Origin: Candidatus Magasanikiibacteriota bacterium
Lineage (GTDB): Bacteria > Patescibacteriota > Patescibacteriia > Magasanikbacterales > UBA922
DNA length: 15,669 bases
Reading direction: 5' to 3'
Assembly: GCA_012800155.1 (NCBI GenBank)
Contig: JAAZJX010000020.1
Coordinates: forward strand, 1-15,669
Part shown: in pieces, positions 1 through 7,093 of the stretch
Numbering within the stretch: position 1 is the first letter of the stretch
Layout of the letters: the number at the start of each line of letters is the position of its first letter
The notes under the pieces: generated by a model
Database searches by the model: none
What the model saw: the letters and a program-made list of their open reading frames with translations, nothing else
Told to the model about the DNA's origin: nothing
Translations under genes and position numbers: made by a program

Positions 1-34
1 AATCTAAATATTTTTAAAATAAAATTATACACGC

Positions 35-63
35 ATTATAATAAAAAAAGATTATTTTGACAA
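35..63 (-). promoter_or_regulatory. Sigma70-type promoter firing out of the window to the left
   Basis: On the minus strand a -35 box TTGTCA (58-63) and a consensus -10 box TATAAT (35-40) are separated by exactly 17 bases. No open reading frame follows within the window, so the promoter should drive a minus-strand gene beyond the left edge. Positions 1-133 otherwise hold only A/T-rich sequence, with no coding region I can support. Confidence 0.55.
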
Positions 64-133
64 GATAAACTTATTTATTCCCATAACTTTATTTAATATT
101 TACTTATTAATAAAAAATATTTACTAAAAACAA

Positions 134-154
134 AACCCCGCCTTAGGCGGGGTT
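134..154 (-). terminator. Rho-independent terminator of the 111-residue coiled-coil gene
   Basis: A 9-bp perfect stem (AACCCCGCC at 134-142 with GGCGGGGTT at 146-154) closes a 3-base loop. On the minus strand it is followed by TTTTGTTTTT, the U-tract expected of an intrinsic terminator. It lies just after the stop codon at 170-172. Its core is nearly the same as that of the terminator at 941-965. Confidence 0.9.
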
Positions 155-169
155 ATTATTAAATAAACT

Positions 170-505
170 TTAAGGTAATTCTAATTGTAAATGTTTAGCA
201 ATCATATTAATATGATTTTCTAAACGATTAGTTTTGTTATTAACTGCTGCTAATTCTACTTCTAAATGTTTGTGTAATCCTACAAAACCATCTACATGAT
301 CAATAATTTCACTTCTAACTTTTCTAAATTCTTCTTTTTGTTGTTCTCTAAAATTATCAAATTCACCAACATGTTCTTTAAATTCATTAACATGTTCTTT
401 AAATTCATTAACATGTTCTTGGAATTCATCTTTAGTTACTGAATTATCTTTTAGAAAATTCAATATTTCTAAAATATCATCAATTTTTTTATTTTCTTCC
501 TCCAT
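170..505 (-). CDS. Small coiled-coil protein with heptad repeats, function unknown
   Basis: I do not recognise a named family. The 111-residue product is soluble-looking, with no signal peptide or membrane segment. It opens with an acidic/lysine-rich helix (about 1-25), followed by three seven-residue repeats of the pattern EHVNEFK (about 27-49). A further helical stretch runs to the C-terminus, with hydrophobic positions at heptad spacing, which suggests an elongated oligomeric coiled coil. There is no cysteine. The start at 503-505 is the first ATG after a canonical promoter (546-574), giving a leader of about 30 bases with no Shine-Dalgarno motif. A strong terminator closes it. It follows a small membrane-protein gene on the same strand with no terminator between them, so partial co-transcription is possible. 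A structural, scaffold or phage-like coiled-coil role cannot be told apart from sequence. Confidence 0.8.
   Translation of the reverse strand: MEEENKKIDDILEILNFLKDNSVTKDEFQEHVNEFKEHVNEFKEHVGEFDNFREQQKEEFRKVRSEIIDHVDGFVGLHKHLEVELAAVNNKTNRLENHINMIAKHLQLELP
368..430. repeat. Three tandem 21-bp repeats inside the coiled-coil gene
   Basis: Three adjacent 21-base units start at 368, 389 and 410, each beginning AACATGTTCTT. The first two are identical and the third differs at a few bases near its end. Each encodes one heptad (EHVNEFK-like), so the array is in frame and can expand or contract without breaking the gene. Confidence 0.9.
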
Positions 506-545
506 ATTATTTATTATTTATTATTTTAATAAAATAGTAATAATA

Positions 546-574
546 ATTATGTCATAATAAAAAAAACTTGTCAA
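546..574 (-). promoter_or_regulatory. Promoter of the 111-residue coiled-coil gene
   Basis: A perfect -35 box TTGACA (569-574, minus strand), a 17-base spacer and a -10 box CATAAT (546-551). The predicted transcription start is near 539, about 34 bases before the ATG at 503-505. Confidence 0.75.
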
Positions 575-585
575 ATTGAATTGAT

Positions 586-819
586 TTATCTTAAATATTG
601 ATTATTCCTAACTTTTTTATTATCTACAAAAAACAAAAAATACAAATCACCTTCAAACTCTTTAATAAAAATACCCAAAAACACCAAAAAAATAAAAACC
701 AAAAATGATAACTGAAAAGAAAAAATTAATAATCCAGCTAAAATTATTAAACCAAAAATTAACCAACAATTATATTTTTTATTAGTTTTATTCTCCTTTT
801 TAAGAATAATTTGCTTCAT
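586..819 (-). CDS. Small membrane protein with a hydrophobic hairpin, function unknown
   Basis: The 77-residue product has a basic N-terminus (residues 1-16, many lysines) and then two closely spaced hydrophobic stretches (about 17-34 and 36-53). These would cross the membrane as a hairpin, or act as one long membrane segment. A short aromatic and basic tail follows. The positive N-terminus suggests it faces the cytoplasm. There is a single cysteine at residue 18. No family is recognised. The start at 817-819 is supported by a consensus promoter only about 15 bases upstream (834-862), which would give a leader of fewer than ten bases, so translation may be nearly leaderless. It lies between the terminator of the S-layer-like gene and the coiled-coil gene. 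Confidence 0.65.
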   Translation of the reverse strand: MKQIILKKENKTNKKYNCWLIFGLIILAGLLIFSFQLSFLVFIFLVFLGIFIKEFEGDLYFLFFVDNKKVRNNQYLR

Positions 820-833
820 AATTTTCTTATTAT

Positions 834-862
834 ATTATAGCAAAAAAATAGTTTTTTTCAAA
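834..862 (-). promoter_or_regulatory. Consensus promoter of the 77-residue membrane protein gene
   Basis: The minus strand has TTGAAA (857-862), a 17-base spacer and a perfect TATAAT (834-839). Transcription should start near 827, leaving only about 8 bases before the ATG at 819. That is too short for a normal Shine-Dalgarno site and suggests near-leaderless initiation. Confidence 0.75.
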
Positions 863-940
863 TATATTAAAACTACTAATATTTAATAACAAAACAAACT
901 TTAACTATTGAAAATCAAATAAATTTACTAACAAAAACCA

Positions 941-965
941 AACCCCCCGCCTAAGGCGGGGGGTT
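941..965 (-). terminator. Strong rho-independent terminator of the S-layer-like gene
   Basis: An 11-bp perfect stem (AACCCCCCGCC at 941-951 with GGCGGGGGGTT at 955-965) closes a 3-base loop. On the minus strand a T-rich tract (TTTGGTTTTTG) follows. It lies 51 bases after the stop codon of the 1122-residue surface protein, as expected for a highly transcribed gene. Confidence 0.92.
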
Positions 966-970
966 GTTAT

Positions 971-989
971 TTCTAGATTAAATCTAGAA
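971..989 (-). other. Second hairpin in the 3' end of the S-layer-like mRNA
   Basis: A perfect inverted repeat TTCTAGAT (971-978) / ATCTAGAA (982-989) with a 3-base loop lies between the stop codon and the G+C-rich terminator. It has no U-tract of its own. It may protect the mRNA 3' end or bind a protein; only the symmetry is seen. Confidence 0.6.
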
Positions 990-1016
990 AATAATTACTA
1001 AACTGAATAGATCAAC

Positions 1017-4000
1017 TTAGTATTTTTTCTCATAAGAGATTGGCAAAACTTTCAAGTAAGCACCATTTGTACTCACATTTCCACCATCTACAAATACTTC
1101 TTCCCAAGTGATATCACCAGGAGTAGCTTTGTCTAAAGTTACAAAAACTTTAAGATCTTTAGCTACATTTGAAGTATCAGCTTTCAAAGTGAAAGTCTTA
1201 ATTAATCCTTTACCTACTGTTACATTAATACCAGAGAAATCTGGAGTAGTAATAGTGGAACCAACTTGAGTAGAACCATCATACAACTTGTAATCAGTTG
1301 TAGAAGCAGCACCAGTACCAGTAACAGCGAATTTAATCTTAGTTAATACAACATCTTCGTTAGAATCAGCTGTAACAGTGAACTTCAATAATTCATCAGC
1401 ACCTAACTTCAATAATTCCTCTGGAGTGACAGCAGCAAACAATGGCATAGTCTTACGAATTTCCATGGTATTACCAAAGAAAGTAGTTTGATCACTTACA
1501 GGAACTTCAGCGCCTGAAGAACCTTTATACTTATAATCAGTCAAGTAAGCTTTTACAGTCTTAGCTGTATTATTTCTATCATCAATAGGATTCAAAACAG
1601 CTTTCAAAGTAATAACCTCACTTGAGTTAGCCTTAACAATCAATTTATCAGACAACTTGAAAGTTGTAACACCATTGATTGGGTTAGCTTCACCTAACAA
1701 AGTTGTACCTTTGTACAATTTGTAAGTATTGATTCTATCATCAGCAGTTGATGTAACTGGATTACCATTCTTAAATACTAATTCAGTAAAATTAGCAGAA
1801 TCTTTAACAGCAGACAACTTGAATGCAGCTACTGTGTTTTCAACATCAGCTTTAGCTAAGATAATACCAGATTCTGGAGTACTTGCATCAGCACCAACAA
1901 CAACGGTACCATTTTCTATAACAGTTGTTAAAGAAGATACAGCTGTTTCGTCACCACTCTTACCACGACTATCTTCAAAGTTGAATTTGAGATTGAATTT
2001 AACAGTACCAGTACTGGTAGAATCAAAATCAGCTCTAACTTCAAAAGGTTTTGTAGTATCTTTATTAAGAGTGTAATTCAAACTTGAAAAAGTAGCACTT
2101 GAATAAGCTCTAAAAGAACCTAATTGTGTACCATCAACAAACACACCAACATTAGATACAGCGCCAGTATTAATAGCGTTAGCTGGAGTTAATGGAGTTA
2201 ATTCAATAGAAGTAATCTTTACATTATCATACATTGCTTTTACATTGAATCTTGCTAACATGTTTTGTGTAGAACCACGAACAATTTCTCTACTATCTGT
2301 ATAACCATCATTCTTAGCCAAAGTCAAAGTAGCACCTTGAACTGTCAAAGTAGCACCAGCTGGACTACCATTGATATCAGTTACTGTATTACCACTTTGT
2401 ACATATTCTGGAGACATGCCATTCAATACTGTAGTTTGATCAATATTGAATTTAATACTCTTTCCTGAAGCAGCATCAGTAGCTACATCTACAAAAACTT
2501 TCAATTCATTATCACCTTTCTTCAAAGTGAAAGAAGAATCAAAGTTCATAGTTGCAGCAGGGGTAACAGTACCTAATGAGTAACCATTCAAAGTTACTTT
2601 AACATTTTCAAATGAAGAAGAAGCAATACCAGAACCTGTAGCTTCAAGTACTAAACCTTCTGCAGAGATAGCTTCATCAGCTTTTACATTAGCTACAAGA
2701 GCTAATACTGATTTAGCGCCTTTGATAACTTCAGTATCAGAAGGAGAAGTAGCTTTCTTAGTAATACTTACTGAGCCAGCAGTGATATTAACACTGTTCA
2801 AAGCGAATGCAAAAGAATCAGAAAAACTTACTCCAAAACCAGTTGCTTTTTCAGTTGCTGAAACATCTTCTTTTTTAGCAATTACAAAAGTCAAACCTGG
2901 ATTTGTTGTGCCTTCTTTAGCAATTACATCACCTTTTACTCTGAAAGTAACATTATCATTTTTTTCTACTAATAAGCCACCATCTTTCAAATTAATAGTC
3001 AAATAACGACCATCAATAGAAACAGAATCTGATACTACATTACCACTTTTTTCCAAGTAAACATTATCCAATACTTTGGACATGTCTTCATTAGCTGTAT
3101 TCTTCAAAACAATAGATCTGAAGTAAACATCTTTATCTGGTTGGAAATCAAAAGCAGTCAATTGTGTAGCTGTATCACCAACTTTTGGAGAAACTGCTGC
3201 AGCATAGTTAGCTAAATCAACTGAAGCAACAGTATAACTAACTAAAGACATTAAATTACCAACAACAACAGAATTACCATCAACAACACCTAAAGCCATA
3301 TTACCTGAACCACCACCAGTCAAAGAAGCAACAATGTCCAAAGTAATAGTTTGACCAGCTGGGATATTTAATACAGGTGAGAAAGTAATGATCGCTTCAT
3401 CATTAGAGTTTACACTCTGTTGTGAAGAAAAACGAACACCATTTCTTTCAGCCCATACTTTATCAATATCTGTACGATCACTCAAACCAGATCTCTTGAT
3501 TGTAAGAGTATTAACAACAGCAGCTTTAGATCCTGCTTTCAAGTTAACAGTTGTAAATGGAATACGAGAACCATTTGCTGGAACACTGGTTGAACTTGGT
3601 GTATTAGCTGACAAAGAAACAGAGAATACTCCTGTTTCTGGAGCAGTTGAATCACCAGTACCATGACCAGCTGTTGTTTGTGCTGGATTTTCAACTAAAG
3701 AAGCAGCAGTTACAGTTTCTGAAGCCATTTCTAAATCAGAAACAAGACTTTCAGATACTGTACGAACATCACCTTTAGCAACACCAAGGTCGCCATCTAC
3801 TTCATAAAGTTTACCATCCTCAACATTATAAACAGTGTCACCACTCTTTACTAACATACCATCATGAAGAGCAGCAGTAGTAATTTCAGAACCAGTGTTT
3901 ACTAAGTTTGGCCAATATACATCAGCAATATCACGAACTATTGAAGCCCATTTATCACCATAAAGAGCTTTGGCAACTTCTTCGCTACCAATCTTTACTT

Positions 4001-4385
4001 TTGTATTATTTGGAGTAACAGCATAAACACTGTTTGAGATTTGTACTTTTACCAAACGAGAACCTGGACGATAGTTAACGCCATAAGGAGCTACGCTTGG
4101 AGCAGGATATGCATCAACACAAGTAGTAGGAATTTCTACAACACCTGAATAATCAGCATACCATGTTTTGTAAACTTCCGCATTTGGGAAGTACATTCTT
4201 TCCATGTCTGCATTTAATAAGTAAACAGCAGAGTTACCAGGAACTTTAAACAAGTCACCAGCTTCTAACTCTGGACAATCTACTGCATTGACAGCTGTAG
4301 GAATGAAAGCAGCAACGCCAACACTCCACAAAATTGTCATTGCGACAACAGACATAGTGAAAAGTTTTTTTGCAACTTTTACCAT
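1017..4385 (-). CDS. Large secreted S-layer-like surface protein
   Basis: The 1122-residue protein starts with a clear Sec signal peptide: KVAKK, a hydrophobic core at about 9-29, and an A-V-N-A cleavage site after residue 34. The mature N-terminus (about 35-215) carries repeated modules of the type GDLFKV..VYLL..., GSRLVKV...VYAV and GMLVKSGDTVYNV, a layout common in surface proteins of Patescibacteria. The rest is a series of beta-rich, Ser/Thr/Val/Gly-rich segments of roughly 110-150 residues with motifs such as LNGYSLGTVTP and FVDGTQLGSF, which look like tandem Ig-like domains. The only two cysteines are at 37 and 89, probably one disulfide in the N-terminal module. There is no C-terminal membrane helix, LPXTG signal or SLH domain, so attachment probably uses the N-terminal region or self-assembly. 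The G+C content and codon choice look higher than in neighbouring genes, in keeping with heavy expression. A structured RNA precedes it and a strong terminator follows. The S-layer role is inferred. Confidence 0.85.
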   Translation of the reverse strand: MVKVAKKLFTMSVVAMTILWSVGVAAFIPTAVNAVDCPELEAGDLFKVPGNSAVYLLNADMERMYFPNAEVYKTWYADYSGVVEIPTTCVDAYPAPSVAPYGVNYRPGSRLVKVQISNSVYAVTPNNTKVKIGSEEVAKALYGDKWASIVRDIADVYWPNLVNTGSEITTAALHDGMLVKSGDTVYNVEDGKLYEVDGDLGVAKGDVRTVSESLVSDLEMASETVTAASLVENPAQTTAGHGTGDSTAPETGVFSVSLSANTPSSTSVPANGSRIPFTTVNLKAGSKAAVVNTLTIKRSGLSDRTDIDKVWAERNGVRFSSQQSVNSNDEAIITFSPVLNIPAGQTITLDIVASLTGGGSGNMALGVVDGNSVVVGNLMSLVSYTVASVDLANYAAAVSPKVGDTATQLTAFDFQPDKDVYFRSIVLKNTANEDMSKVLDNVYLEKSGNVVSDSVSIDGRYLTINLKDGGLLVEKNDNVTFRVKGDVIAKEGTTNPGLTFVIAKKEDVSATEKATGFGVSFSDSFAFALNSVNITAGSVSITKKATSPSDTEVIKGAKSVLALVANVKADEAISAEGLVLEATGSGIASSSFENVKVTLNGYSLGTVTPAATMNFDSSFTLKKGDNELKVFVDVATDAASGKSIKFNIDQTTVLNGMSPEYVQSGNTVTDINGSPAGATLTVQGATLTLAKNDGYTDSREIVRGSTQNMLARFNVKAMYDNVKITSIELTPLTPANAINTGAVSNVGVFVDGTQLGSFRAYSSATFSSLNYTLNKDTTKPFEVRADFDSTSTGTVKFNLKFNFEDSRGKSGDETAVSSLTTVIENGTVVVGADASTPESGIILAKADVENTVAAFKLSAVKDSANFTELVFKNGNPVTSTADDRINTYKLYKGTTLLGEANPINGVTTFKLSDKLIVKANSSEVITLKAVLNPIDDRNNTAKTVKAYLTDYKYKGSSGAEVPVSDQTTFFGNTMEIRKTMPLFAAVTPEELLKLGADELLKFTVTADSNEDVVLTKIKFAVTGTGAASTTDYKLYDGSTQVGSTITTPDFSGINVTVGKGLIKTFTLKADTSNVAKDLKVFVTLDKATPGDITWEEVFVDGGNVSTNGAYLKVLPISYEKKY

Positions 4386-4420
4386 AGTAAAATTAATTTC
4401 AAATCTATTCTTTGGCGCTT

Positions 4421-4600
4421 TTTGAATCTAAAGATTTAATAAGTCCAAGGAATAGACAATGTTCTGAAAAATCAGAACGAATTAACACCAGATGACTCTT
4501 CCGAGCCTCAACCTTTATATCTTGGTGGTTCTCCCGAAAAACGGGATATGCCCTTGTCCCGACCCTGCCGAGACAAATACTGTATGGCATAAAATGCCTC
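4421..4600 (-). ncRNA. Multi-hairpin structured RNA or 5' leader before the S-layer-like gene
   Basis: Read on the minus strand, about 180 bases fold by eye into a row of hairpins. H1 pairs GGCAT (4594-4598) with ATGCC (4586-4590). H2 pairs TTGTCTCG (4569-4576) with CGGGACAA (4554-4561) around a 7-base loop that contains GGG. H3 pairs TCCCG with CGGGA (4532-4546). H4 pairs CACCA..GAT with ATCTGGTG (4486-4527) and holds an inner stem GGCTC/GAGTC capped by a GGAA tetraloop (4494-4507). H5 pairs GTTCTGA with TCAGAAC (4461-4478). A weak H6 lies at 4425-4436. CCC of H3 could instead pair with GGG of the H2 loop. The stretch 4491-4580 has 46 G/C in 90 bases, while its flanks are extremely A/T-rich. 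It ends 35 bases before the surface-protein start. No known riboswitch core was recognised. It could be a cis-regulatory or mRNA-stabilising leader, or a separate small RNA. Confidence 0.6.
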
Positions 4601-4724
4601 TTTTATCCTCTTCTCCTTTCTTTTCTTCTTTTACTGTTTTCAAAAAAAATTAAAAGAAATTTTCATTTTTTCTTTTTTAAAAAATTAAAAAGAATTTTAG
4701 AAAAAAATCTCTTAATCAAAAGAC

Positions 4725-4753
4725 ATTCTAGCCACACAGTATCTTATTCTCCA
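4725..4753 (-). promoter_or_regulatory. Tentative promoter for the structured leader and S-layer-like gene
   Basis: The minus strand shows TAGAAT (4725-4730) with a weak -35 match TGGAGA (4748-4753) at a 17-base spacing. A start near 4718 would give a leader of about 330 bases that includes the structured RNA. The match is poorer than at the other promoters here. The stretch 4601-4724 is otherwise A/T-rich with purine runs and shows nothing else. No hairpin terminator separates this spacer from the upstream DUF5667-like gene, so read-through from the sigma-factor transcript is also possible. Confidence 0.3.
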
Positions 4754-4812
4754 TAATTTTAAATATAGAGAACAGAGCTGAATTAATTATTTTAAAGAAC
4801 GATTATTTATTT

Positions 4813-6066
4813 TTAATTTTTTTCTTCTATTTTTATTGTCGTGCTAACCAAAGTAGTGGATCCAATATTTGTAGTTGTGCTAACCGGAATTGTAGATCCA
4901 ATATTTGTAGTTGTATTAACTATTAAATTTTGTTGATTGATTTGACTTTGAACTTCTATCACAGCTTTTTGTGTTTCTTTTACTGCTTGAGCTATTTCTT
5001 GATTTACTTGTGTTACTTCTTTTACTTTTTGAATAGCTTCTAATAAATGATTATTCTCTACCAATGTTTTAGCTTCTGTTAAACTTTTTTCTGTTTGTTG
5101 AATATTATCAGCTACAGTTTTACTTGTTCCTTCTACTAATGATTTAGTACTAACAGTATTTTCTAACATTGACAAACCACTAGTCGCAACTTCAGTAGTA
5201 GAAGTAGTTTGTAAAGATTCTACTGCAACTATTTGATCTACTACTATTTCAGCTTTTTGTTGTACTATATTTGCATCACTAGAAATACTCTCTATTTGAT
5301 CACTAACTAACTTTTTGACTTCTTCTTCAGAAATTATTACTTTACCTTCTTCTTTCTTTTTTACTACCAATTCTACTGTACCGATACTTATTTCATTAGT
5401 AATTTTTTGTACTTTATTTATATCAATCTCATTATTTTGAACTTCTACATTTTTTAAATTTTCTTTAATTTCTTTTGCTTTTTCAGTCACATTTTTACTA
5501 ACTTCCAAAACTTTTTCTGGTTTTGTCTCCCCTACACTTTTAATTTTCTTTTCTGCAGTCTGTATTGATTTTTCTAGATCAACCATCGCTACTTGAGCAT
5601 TCTTTATAAAATTATTTTTATTTTCTACCACCACTTGTTTAATTTCTTTAGCTCGTTTACTTGCTAAATCCATATGTATTTGAGCTTCTACTTCTTCTGT
5701 ACTTATAATACTAGCTACTACTACTTGAGTTTTTTCTGTAGCTCTTTTTACACTATATCCTAATTCTCCGGGTAAAGAATTTTGTGTGGCTGAAACACTT
5801 GCAATCCATCCGCTAGTAGTTAATGTTCCCACTAAAATAAATACTACCAATGGACGAACTACATTATAAACTATCTTATTAGGAATAAAAATTCCTATCG
5901 CTTGCCAAACCATCTTAAAATTAAATTTTGGTTTAATCTCTGGCACTGTATTTTTAATTTGAGTCATCATCTGTTCGCGATTTTTAGCAATCCAAACTTG
6001 ATCAGGATTTATCTGACCATTATAATTTTTCATTTGTTTAATTTTTTCTATTATTTCACGCGACAT
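4813..6066 (-). CDS. DUF5667-like single-pass membrane protein, possible anti-sigma partner
   Basis: The 417-residue product has a basic cytoplasmic N-terminus (1-70), one membrane helix (about 71-93), and directly after it the sequence NSLPGELGYSVKRATEK (97-112). That matches the opening of DUF5667-type domains (SLPG..LYPVKRA). A long charged, helical ectodomain follows (113-380), rich in Glu, Lys and Val with coiled-coil character, and then a Thr/Ser-rich tail containing two 12-residue repeats. There is no cysteine. The gene lies 72 bases downstream of the ECF-like sigma factor with no terminator between them. A membrane protein with a cytosolic N-terminal part directly after a sigma gene is the usual anti-sigma arrangement. 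No ZAS zinc motif is visible, so the anti-sigma role is inferred. An AGGAG lies 15-20 bases before the ATG, farther than usual, and an in-frame TAA just upstream fixes this start as the earliest. Confidence 0.75.
   Translation of the reverse strand: MSREIIEKIKQMKNYNGQINPDQVWIAKNREQMMTQIKNTVPEIKPKFNFKMVWQAIGIFIPNKIVYNVVRPLVVFILVGTLTTSGWIASVSATQNSLPGELGYSVKRATEKTQVVVASIISTEEVEAQIHMDLASKRAKEIKQVVVENKNNFIKNAQVAMVDLEKSIQTAEKKIKSVGETKPEKVLEVSKNVTEKAKEIKENLKNVEVQNNEIDINKVQKITNEISIGTVELVVKKKEEGKVIISEEEVKKLVSDQIESISSDANIVQQKAEIVVDQIVAVESLQTTSTTEVATSGLSMLENTVSTKSLVEGTSKTVADNIQQTEKSLTEAKTLVENNHLLEAIQKVKEVTQVNQEIAQAVKETQKAVIEVQSQINQQNLIVNTTTNIGSTIPVSTTTNIGSTTLVSTTIKIEEKN
4840..4911. repeat. Two 36-bp tandem repeats in the 3' end of the DUF5667-like gene
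   Basis: Units at 4840-4875 and 4876-4911 match closely, both ending GATCCAATATTTGTAGT, and a partial third begins at 4912. Each encodes a 12-residue Thr/Ser-rich unit (TTTNIGST.. type) near the extracellular C-terminus. The array is in frame and could vary in number. Confidence 0.85.
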
Positions 6067-6138
6067 ATTTTATTTTTTGTTCACTCCTTTTTATTTCCTC
6101 TTTTTTTATTTAAAAGAGAATTAAGGAAAATTCCAACA

Positions 6139-6693
6139 CTACTTATTATTCTCTTGAAAACTTTTTAATTTTTTTATAGCTCTGTGCATAATCACACGAA
6201 TATTTGTTTGACTTCTATCCAATATTTCAGCAATCTTAGAAACTTCCAGATCATCTACATATTTAAGTGTAATTACTTCTTGATATTCATATTTCAACTT
6301 TTTAATATCCTTCATTATCTTCTCTACTTCTTGATTCATTTCTATTTTATATAAATTATGATCATCCTCACCAATTTCTTCCAAAATATCTATTGGATAT
6401 TCTTTATGAACTGCTTTTGAACGATAAAAATCAATTACTATATTTCTAGCTATCTTATAAACCAATCCACTAAAACTATCAACTTCTTTTTCTTTATGTT
6501 CAATCAAATAACTCCAAACTTTCAAAAACACAGCACTAGTAAGATCTTCACTTTCTTCTTTACTATTTACTTTGAAATAAATAAATCTATAAATTTTTTC
6601 AATGTACAAATCATAAAGCTGTCCAAATGCTTCTGGATCTTTCTTTGTCTTTATCTTATATAATAGTATTTTTTCATTTATCTTTCTCTTCAT
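6139..6693 (-). CDS. ECF-like RNA polymerase sigma factor
   Basis: From the ATG at 6691-6693 the product is 184 residues, the usual ECF size. Region 2 spans about 20-92 and includes DLTSAVFLKVW (50-60), the core-binding/-10 segment, and KIARNIVIDFYR (80-91). After an acidic linker, region 4 (about 128-180) holds the helix-turn-helix EVSKIAEILDRSQTNIRVIMHRAIKKLK pattern, shown here in parts: VSKIAEIL as the first helix and TNIRVIMHRAIKKL as the recognition helix. An upstream in-frame ATG at 6736-6738 would add 15 residues with no family match (including CNTLLICSSS), so the internal start is preferred. The protein directs RNA polymerase to a specific promoter set. The DUF5667-like gene follows on the same strand and is the likely membrane partner. 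A sigma70-type promoter lies upstream. The regulon is unknown; the surface-protein gene two positions downstream is an obvious candidate. Confidence 0.88.
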   Translation of the reverse strand: MKRKINEKILLYKIKTKKDPEAFGQLYDLYIEKIYRFIYFKVNSKEESEDLTSAVFLKVWSYLIEHKEKEVDSFSGLVYKIARNIVIDFYRSKAVHKEYPIDILEEIGEDDHNLYKIEMNQEVEKIMKDIKKLKYEYQEVITLKYVDDLEVSKIAEILDRSQTNIRVIMHRAIKKLKSFQENNK

Positions 6694-6764
6694 AATAGAA
6701 GACGAACAAATTAAAAGAGTGTTACACTTTTTGTACACCCTATAAATACTGTATGATATAAATT

Positions 6765-6793
6765 ATTATACCACATAAATTCAAAATTTACAA
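6765..6793 (-). promoter_or_regulatory. Promoter of the sigma factor gene
   Basis: On the minus strand TTGTAA (6788-6793), a 17-base spacer and a perfect TATAAT (6765-6770), the latter preceded by TGTGG. Transcription should start near 6758, about 65 bases before the ATG at 6693. The rest of the spacer, 6794-7015, is A/T-rich with no gene seen; at 6981-6987 it has an inverted copy of TATAGAC, the core of the nearby operators. Confidence 0.7.
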
Positions 6794-7016
6794 ACATCTG
6801 TGCATAAACAAAATTTTTTATTTCATATTAATAAAATACAAACTTTGTCTGTCAAATAAAATCACAAAAAACTATTTCAACAAATTTAATTTCTCCTCAT
6901 TTATCACTTATTTATAGAAAATAATAAAAAACTAAAAAAAATATTAAATCTTAATAATCATTTTTATATCTTACTTATTCGTCTATAATCTAAAATAAGT
7001 AAATAAAAATCTTATT

Positions 7017-7036
7017 TGTATAGACTATTGTATACA
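7017..7036. promoter_or_regulatory. Upstream operator copy for the small HTH regulator
   Basis: TGTATAGACTATTGTATACA is a dyad: TGTATA (7017-7022) and TATACA (7031-7036) are inverted across an 8-base spacer. It matches the downstream copy at 7094-7113 in 18 of 20 positions, including the asymmetric GACTA in the spacer. It lies 27 bases upstream of the -35 box of the HTH gene. A further inverted TTATACACAA follows directly at 7037-7046. Confidence 0.7.
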
Positions 7037-7063
7037 ATTATACACAAATAATCTTAAAAAAAC

Positions 7064-7092
7064 TTGACAAAAATATTTAATAATGTTAAAAT
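7064..7092 (+). promoter_or_regulatory. Strong extended -10 promoter of the HTH gene
   Basis: TTGACA (7064-7069), a 17-base spacer and TAAAAT (7087-7092), with an extended -10 TGT at 7084-7086. The predicted start near 7099 lies inside the downstream operator. The leader before the ATG at 7117 is about 18 bases and has no Shine-Dalgarno motif. Confidence 0.85.
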
Positions 7093-7093
7093 T

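Noticed and set aside
1729..3666. Several plus-strand frames of 67 to 115 codons inside the S-layer-like gene.
   Set aside because: They lie antisense to a long gene with clear signal peptide and domains, and have no promoter or family features; they are shadows of its codon pattern.
4405..4590. A 61-codon minus-strand frame starting MPYSICLGRV inside the spacer before the S-layer-like gene, with an AGAGG about 6 bases before its ATG.
   Set aside because: Its codons coincide with the hairpin stems, its amino-acid make-up is unlike the lysine-rich proteins around it, and no domain is seen. The SD-like bases are part of hairpin H1. A leader peptide is not fully excluded.
5902..6168. A plus-strand 88-codon hydrophobic frame across the sigma/DUF5667 junction.
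   Set aside because: Antisense to two well-supported genes; its Phe/Leu-rich content mirrors lysine-rich codons on the other strand.
6694..6738. A 15-residue N-terminal extension of the sigma factor from an upstream ATG.
   Set aside because: The added residues (with CNTLLICSSS) match nothing in ECF factors, and the ATG at 6691-6693 gives the usual length.
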